This document shows positions 15,276 through 22,209 of a stretch of 48,008 nucleotides of DNA, one piece after another. The stretch is from UBA1738 sp045658645 (lineage in GTDB: Bacteria > Bacillota > Clostridia > UBA1381). Location of the stretch: NCBI GenBank assembly GCA_045658645.1, contig JAZOVJ010000040.1, positions 1 through 48,008 on the forward strand. Reading direction: 5' to 3'. The position numbers and the translations under genes were made by a program. The notes beneath the pieces were generated by a model. That model was not told where the DNA came from and did no database searches. It saw only the letters and a list, made by a program, of their open reading frames with translations. Each line of letters opens with the position of its first letter. Within the stretch, counting starts at the first letter, position 1.

Positions 15276-16577
15276 TCACTCTAAAGTTATAACATCATCA
15301 TCTAAATCCTCAAGAGGTGTTTTGGTTGTTGTCGGTTTTTTTGTCGGTGCCGGCGTATTTGTCGGTTTGACTTGTGCTTCCGGAGTTTTTGCAGGTGCAG
15401 ATGTAGGCTCAGGAGTTTTTGTCACTTCCGGTTCCTTTGATGGTGCAACTGTTGACGGCGGATTTTTGTCAGGTTTTTTATTCAAATTTCCCGCTTTTAA
15501 GACATTTTGTGAGTGTTCGTCAGATACAGTCACATCATCTGTCGGTTCACCTTCGTATCCAAATACTTCTTTTAACATAGTTTTTGTCTCTTCAAGATTT
15601 ACCACAAAGTATGAACCACCGCTCAAGGTTTTATTTTCCCCGGGCATAGTATATGTTGTTACACTTTCTCCTGAAAGCTTTGCAATATATCTTATGTATT
15701 TTGTTATATCTCCGGTTTGAATATTTGTTTTAATTTCTTTTGAAATCTGTGAGAAAATCGCAGGCACTTTTGGAAGTATGCTTAAATTTACCTTCTGATC
15801 TACTACAGCTTTGAACAGTTCCTGTTGCCTTAGTACTCTATCTGTGTCGCTACCTGTTCCAACGCCATAATTGCTTTTTCTGTAACGCAAAAACTGTTGA
15901 ATCTGATTGCCTGAAAGCTTTTGCATTCCCGGTTTTAAGTGGATATGCAGATTTTGAAACGGGTCGTCATAGTTCATTCCACGTCCCTTTCCTTCAACGT
16001 CAGGAACATCAAATTCTACAGGTCCTAAAATATCAAAGAGTCTGTCTATTGATGAAAATGAAAACTCAGCATAGTAGTTAATAGGGATTCCTGTCAGTTG
16101 GGTTACCACCTCTGCCATAGCCTCAGCTCCCACAATCTGACCGGAGTTTTGTTTACTGCTTAATGCGTGAACCTCGTTGATTTTTCTTGTGATTTTGCGG
16201 TTTTCAATATGAACTTTAGTATCTCTTGGTATAGACAGAAGATTTACCTTTGCTGCATTTGCATCATATGCTGCAACCATTATTGTATCACTTCTTAATC
16301 CCGATTCATCAACACCTAAAAGAAGTACGTTTATCTTTCCGTTTTCAACAGGTGCCAAGATATTACTGTCATCAAAAAGTCCAAAGCCCATTATTACAAA
16401 AAGGAATAAAACAAGCACAACAAATACAGTAATCAATACTCTGCCTGTTTTCTTTTTTGCAGGCTTTTCTGTCTTAATATCATCCTGAACAGAATCATTT
16501 ACTTTTCTTGTCAGTTTTTCTTCCTTTTTTAACTTTTTAAGCTCTGCTTTTTTATTCTTCGGTCTTGCTCTTTTCAC
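15276..16577 (-). CDS. LytR-CpsA-Psr (LCP) family protein 1
   Basis: A 433-aa wall-polymer ligase candidate. A basic N-terminal cytoplasmic tail (1-45) precedes one membrane helix (about 46-67) and an extracellular LCP domain (about 80-235), with LLGVDESGLRSDTIMV, SIPRDTKV, KINEVHA and FLRYRKS...DTDRVLRQQ. These hold the arginines and aspartates that bind the polyprenyl pyrophosphate substrate. The C-terminal 80 residues are a Pro/Thr/Lys-rich low-complexity tail that may span the wall. LCP proteins attach teichoic acids or other polymers to peptidoglycan. GTG at 16577 has GAGAGGG 7 nt upstream. It lies 25 nt after its paralogue at 16602. Confidence 0.9.
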   Translation of the reverse strand: MKRARPKNKKAELKKLKKEEKLTRKVNDSVQDDIKTEKPAKKKTGRVLITVFVVLVLFLFVIMGFGLFDDSNILAPVENGKINVLLLGVDESGLRSDTIMVAAYDANAAKVNLLSIPRDTKVHIENRKITRKINEVHALSSKQNSGQIVGAEAMAEVVTQLTGIPINYYAEFSFSSIDRLFDILGPVEFDVPDVEGKGRGMNYDDPFQNLHIHLKPGMQKLSGNQIQQFLRYRKSNYGVGTGSDTDRVLRQQELFKAVVDQKVNLSILPKVPAIFSQISKEIKTNIQTGDITKYIRYIAKLSGESVTTYTMPGENKTLSGGSYFVVNLEETKTMLKEVFGYEGEPTDDVTVSDEHSQNVLKAGNLNKKPDKNPPSTVAPSKEPEVTKTPEPTSAPAKTPEAQVKPTNTPAPTKKPTTTKTPLEDLDDDVITLE

Positions 16578-16601
16578 AATTTAACCCTCTCTTTTTTAGG
16601 T

Positions 16602-17852
16602 TTAATTAGCTGACGGCCTTTTTATTCCACCCTCTGTCGAAGCAGGAGTTGCAGTTGGCTTAATCTCCGGAGCCTTTGTCTCCTCCGGTGCTTTTGTAGC
16701 CTTTGGTGCAGTTGTTTCCGTCGGCTTTTTTATCGCCTCAGGTGTATTGGTAGCCTTTGGTTTGGCTGTTTCTGTTGGTTTTTTAGTCGCCTTTGGTGTT
16801 GCTGACGGCTTAGTTGTTGCGTTAGGCTCGTCACTTGGGTCAGGACTTACTGTCGGAGACGGCGAAGGTGATGAAATCTTTACATCCTTTGATTTACTTG
16901 AGCCGTCTAATGAATGTATTGTTGCTCCATCTGCCGGATAACCAAAAGTCACCTCAACAAGCTCTTTTACTGCAGTCATATCAGGAATCCAGTATGATGC
17001 ACCGTAGTCTACACTGTTAGGCGTTCCCGGGAGCCCATATAGGTTTACATTTTCCGCCGTTAAGTCAGGCAGACTCAATGCATATTTTGCAACATCACCA
17101 AACTCGAGGTTTGTTTTTATATTTTTACTTACAGTTTTATAAAGCTCAGGAACCTTTTCTACAATAGTAAGATTAAGCTTCTGTTCGGCAAGTGCTTTAA
17201 CAAAGTTCTGCTGCACCTTTGTTCTGTCAATATCACCCATAGGATAGTTTCTGAAACGAACAAGCTGTTCTGCTTTGTTTCCATCCAGTAACTGATAACC
17301 TTTTTTGAGGTGAATTGAAAGTCCCTGTTCAGGGTCATCATAATTCATATTCTGCGGCACATCAAAATCCACGCCGCCCAAAGCATCAATAGTGTCTCGG
17401 AAAGCTGACAGACTGAACTCTACATAGTAGTTTATCGGTAGCTTAGTAAGACGGCTTACCGCCTCAATCGTGCCGTTTATACCTTTTTTCTTACCGTCTT
17501 TCCTTATTGAATATGCGGAATTTATTTTCTGGTATCTGCTCCCGACATACATTCTTGTGTCACGTGGTATTGAAAGGATATTTACCTTATCTTCATCAAG
17601 GTCATAGGACGCAACCATTATTGTATCTGTAAGCGATGCTTCCTTATCAATTCCTACCAAAAGGAAGTTCACCTTTCCAGTTTCCTTTTCTACCTCAACA
17701 ACCTCGTCAACATCATCGTATCCGTTAAACATACCGCCCATTCCAAGCATAAACGCCGATGCTGCAACTATAACAATTAAAGATATTACAAATATGGTTA
17801 TCTTTTTCTTCGTAAAAAATGGTTTTCTTGCTTTCCTTCTTCTGCGTCTCAA
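16602..17852 (-). CDS. LytR-CpsA-Psr (LCP) family protein 2
   Basis: A 416-aa paralogue of the next gene. It has an arginine-rich N-terminus, one membrane helix (about 17-38) and an LCP domain (about 60-215) with LLVGIDKEASLTDTIMVASYD, SIPRDTRMYV and LVRFRNYPMGDIDRTKVQQ. A Pro/Thr/Lys/Ala tail from about residue 325 has repeated KPTET and KATxAPE-like units. TTG at 17852 is supported by GAGG about 8 nt upstream. A full-consensus promoter drives it, with roughly 100 nt of leader. Two LCP genes in tandem suggest division of labour between polymers or partial redundancy. Confidence 0.9.
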   Translation of the reverse strand: MRRRRRKARKPFFTKKKITIFVISLIVIVAASAFMLGMGGMFNGYDDVDEVVEVEKETGKVNFLLVGIDKEASLTDTIMVASYDLDEDKVNILSIPRDTRMYVGSRYQKINSAYSIRKDGKKKGINGTIEAVSRLTKLPINYYVEFSLSAFRDTIDALGGVDFDVPQNMNYDDPEQGLSIHLKKGYQLLDGNKAEQLVRFRNYPMGDIDRTKVQQNFVKALAEQKLNLTIVEKVPELYKTVSKNIKTNLEFGDVAKYALSLPDLTAENVNLYGLPGTPNSVDYGASYWIPDMTAVKELVEVTFGYPADGATIHSLDGSSKSKDVKISSPSPSPTVSPDPSDEPNATTKPSATPKATKKPTETAKPKATNTPEAIKKPTETTAPKATKAPEETKAPEIKPTATPASTEGGIKRPSAN

Positions 17853-17957
17853 TTTAATTACCTCGCCTTCTTAAAAACACAGCTTATATAACCTTAAAAA
17901 GTTTTACAACTTTTTTATTCCAAATGCTTTTATTAAAATAAATTTCACACGCTTTAA

Positions 17958-17986
17958 TTATACCCCAATGGTATATTTTTGTCAAT
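17958..17986 (-). promoter_or_regulatory. Full-consensus promoter of the LCP operon
   Basis: Minus strand: TTGACA, 17-nt spacer, TATAAT, a perfect match to the vegetative sigma consensus. It implies strong constitutive transcription of both LCP genes. Confidence 0.85.
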
Positions 17987-18005
17987 AATTTATATATCTA
18001 TTCTA

Positions 18006-18034
18006 TTGCTTTTCATAAAAAGTAATAGTATAAT
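18006..18034 (+). promoter_or_regulatory. Promoter of the NusG_II-Gx operon
   Basis: TTGCTT, 17-nt spacer, TATAAT. The leader to the start codon at 18212 would be about 170 nt, unusually long for this window. Confidence 0.65.
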
Positions 18035-18113
18035 AAGATTAAGTTTTTACAAAGGAAAAAGCCACGTTGTGCGGACGTGACTTTTACACTAAAAATATTA
18101 AGGGGAAGGTATT

Positions 18114-18135
18114 TTGTAAACTTGTCAGTTTACAA
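18114..18135. promoter_or_regulatory. Perfect palindrome in the NusG_II leader
   Basis: Arms TTGTAAACT and AGTTTACAA, 9 bp each, separated by TGTC. The symmetry and A+T flanks resemble TetR- or MarR-type operators. No T tract follows, so it is not a terminator. It could also fold as an RNA hairpin in the long leader. Confidence 0.45.
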
Positions 18136-18211
18136 GTATATGTTACCACACTCTTATGTATTTGGTATGAACTAATTGTGAATTTATTGTGAACTTTTAA
18201 AAGGAAATTTT

Positions 18212-18553
18212 ATGAAAAAAAACGATTTAATATTTTTAGGTATTGTTTTGCTGATAGCCGTATTATCTTTCGTTTTTATCCCGAAGGAAAGTGCCAATAT
18301 TGCAAAAATTACGGTGAATGGAAAGCTTTTCTCCACACTTTCTCTCGACAGTGATACTGTAATTGATATAAACGGCACAAATGTAGCAGTGGTTAAAGAT
18401 GGTGAGATTTATATGGAAAGTGCAACCTGTCCTGACAAACTATGTGTGCATCAGGGCAGAATTTCGGACAGTTCAAAAAAAATTGTCTGTCTTCCAAACA
18501 AGGTTATAATTGAGGCTGTAAAAGAAAGTTCTGTTGATGCGGTGGTGAGATGA
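18212..18553 (+). CDS. NusG domain II-containing extracytoplasmic protein
   Basis: A 113-aa protein with an N-terminal membrane anchor (about residues 7-23) and a NusG_II domain, a beta fold unrelated to transcription in this setting. The conserved cysteine pattern is present: CPDKLCVHQG (C73, C78) and IVCLPN (C93). Genes of this type commonly sit next to Gx transporters, as here, where the stop overlaps the next start by 4 nt. I recall such pairs near flavin- or quinone-linked electron-transfer genes in Firmicutes, but the molecular role is not established. Likely a lipid- or redox-related accessory protein outside the membrane. Confidence 0.88.
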   Translation: MKKNDLIFLGIVLLIAVLSFVFIPKESANIAKITVNGKLFSTLSLDSDTVIDINGTNVAVVKDGEIYMESATCPDKLCVHQGRISDSSKKIVCLPNKVIIEAVKESSVDAVVR

Positions 18554-19035
18554 TGAGTGCCAAGAAAATTTCATATATTTCGATGCTTTCTGCCCTCGCC
18601 ATAGTATTTGGATACATAGAAAGCCTTTTTCCTGCAGCTCCCATTCCCGGAATAAAGCTGGGCCTTTCAAATATTGTAATTCTTTTTGCAATCTACCGAA
18701 TGGATAAGTCCTCTGCTTTTTTCATAATGTTTATAAAGGTTATTGTCACATCCCTTTTGTTCAGTGGGCTTAGCGTGTTCTTGTATTCATTTTCCGGCGG
18801 GCTTTTAAGTTTCATTGTAATGATTGGTTTTAAAAAACTATTTTCAACCACAGGCGTCAGTATGGTGGGCGGTGTTTTTCATAATATCGGTCAGCTTTTG
18901 GTTGCCGCCTTTATTATGCAGTCAAATGCGGTGTTCGTTTACCTGCCTGCCCTTTTAATTTCAGGAATTGTTGTTGGGTTTGTTACAGGAAATATGTGCA
19001 GTATAATTTTAAAGAGAAATAATATGACAATATAA
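18550..19035 (+). CDS. Gx transporter family membrane protein (HepT component I-like)
   Basis: A 161-aa polytopic protein with five or six helices, starting KISYISMLSALAIVFGYIESLFP and containing PGIKLGLSNIVILFAIY, the family signature. Databases often name it heptaprenyl diphosphate synthase component I, but the fold is that of a small S-component-like transporter and not a prenyl transferase. Coupled to the NusG_II gene by an ATGA overlap. Ends at the terminator at 19034. The substrate is unknown. Confidence 0.85.
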   Translation: MMSAKKISYISMLSALAIVFGYIESLFPAAPIPGIKLGLSNIVILFAIYRMDKSSAFFIMFIKVIVTSLLFSGLSVFLYSFSGGLLSFIVMIGFKKLFSTTGVSMVGGVFHNIGQLLVAAFIMQSNAVFVYLPALLISGIVVGFVTGNMCSIILKRNNMTI

Positions 19036-19062
19036 AAAGTATGTCTTTGTGACATACTTTTT
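19034..19062. terminator. Bidirectional terminator between Gx gene and dusB
   Basis: Stem AAAAAGTATGTC (19034-19045) with GACATACTTTTT (19051-19062), loop TTTGT. It is symmetrical, so it serves both convergent genes. Confidence 0.88.
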
Positions 19063-20000
19063 TAATTCAATCTTTCTAATGCTTCTTCTAAAACATCAAG
19101 CATCTTCCGTTCATTTGAAATTGTAAATACTTTTGTTTTCAGCTCATTCGAGTGCGGTATACCCTTAATGTACCAGGCTATATGTTTTCTTGCCTCAAGT
19201 ATTCCGCGATTTTCCCCCTTTATTTCACAAACAAGCTTTACGTGTCTGATTGCCTCTTCAATTTTTTCTGTATCTGTTGGGAAATAAGTTATTTTTCCCG
19301 TTTCTAAATACTCGGAAATCTGCTTGAAAATAAATGGATTTCCCTGCGCTCCGCGACCCACCATAACTCCGTCACAACCGGTATATTCAAGCATTCTTTT
19401 GGCGTCTTCGCCCGAGAAGATATCACCGTTTCCGATTACAGGGATTTTCACGCTTTCCTTAACCTTTTTTATGGTATCCCAATCGGCATTTCCCTGATAA
19501 AACTGTTCCCTTGTTCTTCCGTGAACAGTTATCATATCCGCACCTGACGCCTCAATCATTTTGGCAAATTCAGGTGCAGATTCACCGTCCCAGCCTTTCC
19601 GTATTTTTACGGTTACAGGAACGGTTGCAGCGTCCTTTGCCGCCCGCACAACCCGTCCTGCAAGTTCAGGGTTTTTCATTAAAGCACTGCCGTCACCGTT
19701 GTTTACTATTTTTGGCATCGGGCATCCCATATTTATGTCGATTGCAGACGGTGAAAACTCCTCTACCTTTGGTATAATCTCGCCGATTATTTCAGGTTCT
19801 GAACCAAAAATCTGTATTGAGGCGGGTCGTTCCCGCTCATCCAGCATCATTAATGACGCTGTTTTTTTATCCTTATAATAAAGTCCTTTTGCACTGACCA
19901 TTTCGGTGGTAAGTCCGCCCGCTCCGTAGCTTTTGCAAATAAGCCTGAACGCAAGGTCGGTAACTCCCGCCATTGGCGCTAAATGTATCTTCTGTATCAA
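19062..20000 (-). CDS. dusB: tRNA-dihydrouridine synthase DusB
   Basis: A 312-aa FMN-dependent enzyme that reduces uridine in the tRNA D-loop. The sequence has LAPMAGVTDLAFR at the N-terminus, DINMGCPMPKIVNNGDGSALM with the catalytic cysteine C93, VKIRKGWD, VHGRTREQFYQG, and the phosphate-binding GNGDIFS and VMVGRGAQGNPF. The start is TTG at 20000: GGGAGG lies 8 nt upstream and TTGA overlaps the feoB stop by 4 nt. Being in the feoAB operon is unusual and may be simple hitchhiking; dusB is often elsewhere in Firmicutes. Confidence 0.94.
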   Translation of the reverse strand: MIQKIHLAPMAGVTDLAFRLICKSYGAGGLTTEMVSAKGLYYKDKKTASLMMLDERERPASIQIFGSEPEIIGEIIPKVEEFSPSAIDINMGCPMPKIVNNGDGSALMKNPELAGRVVRAAKDAATVPVTVKIRKGWDGESAPEFAKMIEASGADMITVHGRTREQFYQGNADWDTIKKVKESVKIPVIGNGDIFSGEDAKRMLEYTGCDGVMVGRGAQGNPFIFKQISEYLETGKITYFPTDTEKIEEAIRHVKLVCEIKGENRGILEARKHIAWYIKGIPHSNELKTKVFTISNERKMLDVLEEALERLN

Positions 20001-21790
20001 AAAATTATCCTCCCTGCCTGATAGAATATGGTAGATACGCTCCAGGCTATCACAAGCTGAATACCCAGAGCTATGTATACTGTTTTACGTGATTTTATTT
20101 CCCTGCTTGCAGTAACCACACTCGCAAAGCAGGGTGTATATAATAAACAGAAAAGCATCATCGAATAGGCATTCACTCCATCAAATCCGCTTTCGGAAAG
20201 TATCCCGAAAAGATTTTCCAACCCTGCAAATGATGAAATATTACCAATGCCGTATAGCACAGACATTCCCGAAACAACAGCCTCTTTTGCGGCAACTCCC
20301 CATATAAGCGAGACTATTATCTGCCAATATCCAAGTCCTGCAGGCATCATTAACGGCTCAAGAGTTTTACCGATATTGGCACCCAGACTTTCTGCCACAT
20401 CGTTCGTAAATCCATTTTTCCCTATGTGCAGTATAACCCAAAGAATTATCGAAGCCAAAAATATTGTTGTACCTGCTTTTGTGAGGTAATCCTTAACCTT
20501 TTCCCACACATATATGCCGACAGTTTTAATGTCTGGCATCTTATATTCAGGGAACTCTATCAAGAGATTGCTTTCCCTTTCTTCCTTTTTAGAAATTATC
20601 AAAAGCATCAAAACTGCAACTATGAAACCTATCAAATACATAGAATAGGCACAAAGCGATGCATATTTTGAAAAAAACATCTTTGAAAGCATTACGTATA
20701 CGGGAATTTTGGCACTGCAGGACATAAACGGGATTGCAAATATAGTTTTAATCCTGTCCTTTTTATTCTTCAAAGTTCTCACCGAAAGAATTGCAGGAAC
20801 ACTGCATCCCAAACCTAAAATCATTGGAATGAACGCCTTTCCCGAAAGCCCCGCTCTGCTCATCATTTTGTCCATTATATATGACACCCTTGCCATATAT
20901 CCGCAATCTTCTAAAAAAGCAAGCGCCAAAAACAGCATAAATATGTTCGGAAGAAATGTAATTACTCCTCCAACTCCGGGAATTATACCTTCTGTAATCA
21001 TAGAAATCAGCATCGGGTGTATGCTTTTTTCCAAAAGCAACTCTGTTATTCCCATTGAAAAGCTTTCCAACCAGTTTTCAAAGAATGTTTTAATATAATC
21101 GCCTATTGAAAAGGTAAGAACAAATACAAGTCCCATTATAAGAAAAAATATGGGAAGTCCCCAAAAATTATGGGTAAGCACCTTATCTATATAACTTGTT
21201 ATTTCCTCTTTTTTCCCACATACGAAAACCTGTTTCAGTATTTTTTCTATAATGCCGTAAAGGTCTTCGGCGTTTTTTTTAACATCAACCTCGGGGGTTG
21301 GTTTTTCTGCACTTTCTGCGGCTTTTAAAAGCTTGGAAAGTCCTTCCCTTTTCTTTGCGCTTACAGGGATTATCCTTACTCCCAAAAGCTTTTCCAAAAG
21401 CGATATGTCAATGCATATACCACGCTTTTTCACAATATCCATCATGTTAAGAGCCAAAACCATCGGCTTTTTAAGACTGATTAGCTGAAGCGTAAGGTAC
21501 AGGTTCCTCTCAAAGTTAGAAGCATCTAAAACATTTATAATAACATCGTCATTATTTAAAAGATAGTCCTTTGTCACCTGCTCCTCTTCGCTGTATGAAG
21601 AAAGCGCATAGGTTCCGGGAAGGTCTGTTAAAACAAAAGTTTTTCCGTCCGGATTAATCTTTCCGCTCACACACTCAACTGTTACGCCCGGCCAGTTCGC
21701 CGTTTTCTGATTTGCGCCTGTATATGCATTAAACAGCGTAGTTTTTCCGCAGTTTGGATTACCCACAAAAGCAAATTTCATATCTATCAA
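19997..21790 (-). CDS. feoB: Ferrous iron transporter FeoB
   Basis: A 597-aa Fe(II) permease with an N-terminal G-protein domain (GNPNCGKTT at 10-18, TDLPGTYALSS, LNMMD, SAKKREG), a short spacer and a membrane domain with two Gate motifs (GLGCSVPAILSVRTL and YTPCFASVVTASREI). It is shorter than the roughly 770-aa enterobacterial protein, as is usual in Clostridia. The first candidate start is TTG at 21790 (GGAG 8 nt upstream, TTGA overlap with feoA). ATG at 21781 would remove three residues and lacks a spaced SD. Co-transcribed with feoA. Confidence 0.94.
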   Translation of the reverse strand: MIDMKFAFVGNPNCGKTTLFNAYTGANQKTANWPGVTVECVSGKINPDGKTFVLTDLPGTYALSSYSEEEQVTKDYLLNNDDVIINVLDASNFERNLYLTLQLISLKKPMVLALNMMDIVKKRGICIDISLLEKLLGVRIIPVSAKKREGLSKLLKAAESAEKPTPEVDVKKNAEDLYGIIEKILKQVFVCGKKEEITSYIDKVLTHNFWGLPIFFLIMGLVFVLTFSIGDYIKTFFENWLESFSMGITELLLEKSIHPMLISMITEGIIPGVGGVITFLPNIFMLFLALAFLEDCGYMARVSYIMDKMMSRAGLSGKAFIPMILGLGCSVPAILSVRTLKNKKDRIKTIFAIPFMSCSAKIPVYVMLSKMFFSKYASLCAYSMYLIGFIVAVLMLLIISKKEERESNLLIEFPEYKMPDIKTVGIYVWEKVKDYLTKAGTTIFLASIILWVILHIGKNGFTNDVAESLGANIGKTLEPLMMPAGLGYWQIIVSLIWGVAAKEAVVSGMSVLYGIGNISSFAGLENLFGILSESGFDGVNAYSMMLFCLLYTPCFASVVTASREIKSRKTVYIALGIQLVIAWSVSTIFYQAGRIIF

Positions 21791-22014
21791 GTTTTCATCT
21801 CCAAGACCATAATTCCTAAAGCATACTTTCTTCCCAATGCCAGATACGTGCCTCTTACTAAAATTATCATCGGTCCGTTTTTTTTGAGATTTATCACCTT
21901 GATTTTTGTGCCTTTGGTAAGCCCCAAATCTAAAATTCTGCGTTTTTCTTCTTCCGAAAGCATAATTTTATCAATTTTATAGCATTTCCCTAAAATTGCC
22001 TCGGATAAATTCAA
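21787..22014 (-). CDS. feoA: FeoA-domain protein of the ferrous iron system
   Basis: About 75 aa forming a single FeoA SH3-like domain: RRILDLGLTKGTKIKVINLKKNGPMIILVRGTYLALGRKYALGIMV. It is a cytosolic accessory of FeoB. The start is set at TTG 22014 because AAAGGAG lies 8 nt upstream. GTG at 22023 is in frame but overlaps the SD. It is first in feoA-feoB-dusB with promoter 22043-22071. I see no obvious Fur or DtxR box. Confidence 0.9.
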   Translation of the reverse strand: MNLSEAILGKCYKIDKIMLSEEEKRRILDLGLTKGTKIKVINLKKNGPMIILVRGTYLALGRKYALGIMVLEMKT

Positions 22015-22042
22015 TATTGCCACTCCTTTTTGAGTTATTTAT

Positions 22043-22071
22043 ACTTTACCATTTAGAATTTTTGTTGTCAA
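22043..22071 (-). promoter_or_regulatory. Promoter of feoA-feoB-dusB
   Basis: Minus strand: TTGACA, 17-nt spacer, TAAAGT. Confidence 0.65.
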
Positions 22072-22102
22072 TAAAAATGTAACAATAAATTGCCGATTTT
22101 CA

Positions 22103-22141
22103 GGCTATTTTTCTGCAAAAATGACAACTTAAAATAGAGCC
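22103..22141. promoter_or_regulatory. Imperfect dyad between feoA and glgA promoters
   Basis: GGCTATTTT (22103-22111) faces AAAATAGAGCC (22131-22141); the arms pair with one extra base. The dyad ends 7 bp before the glgA -35 box, a position suitable for an activator or repressor site. Weak evidence. Confidence 0.3.
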
Positions 22142-22148
22142 TATTCAT

Positions 22149-22177
22149 TTGACAAATACCACATTTTATTGTATCAT
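22149..22177 (+). promoter_or_regulatory. Promoter of glgA-glgP
   Basis: TTGACA, 17-nt spacer, TATCAT, 32 nt before the glgA start codon. Confidence 0.78.
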
Positions 22178-22209
22178 ATATATATTATATAAGAAAGGCG
22201 GAATATTTT

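Larger units (their letters stand above)
17853..18211. other. Divergent intergenic region, LCP / NusG_II
   Basis: A 359-bp A+T-rich region with no convincing gene. It contains two divergent promoters (17958-17986 minus; 18006-18034 plus), an A+T-rich 8-bp hairpin in the LCP leader (AAAAAGTT/AACTTTTT, 17896-17915), an imperfect stem in the plus-strand leader (CACGT/ACGTG flanked by AAAAG/CTTTT, about 18057-18085) and a perfect operator-like palindrome (18114-18135). Confidence 0.7.

Noticed and set aside
15322..15720. 132-codon Gly/Val/Phe-rich plus-strand frame
   Set aside because: It is the antisense reading of the Pro/Thr-rich LCP tail, where low-complexity codons leave the other strand open.
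18072..18194. Possible 40-codon leader peptide starting TTG in the NusG_II leader
   Set aside because: AGG lies 11 nt from TTG, composition looks random, and the frame covers the palindrome; no support for translation.
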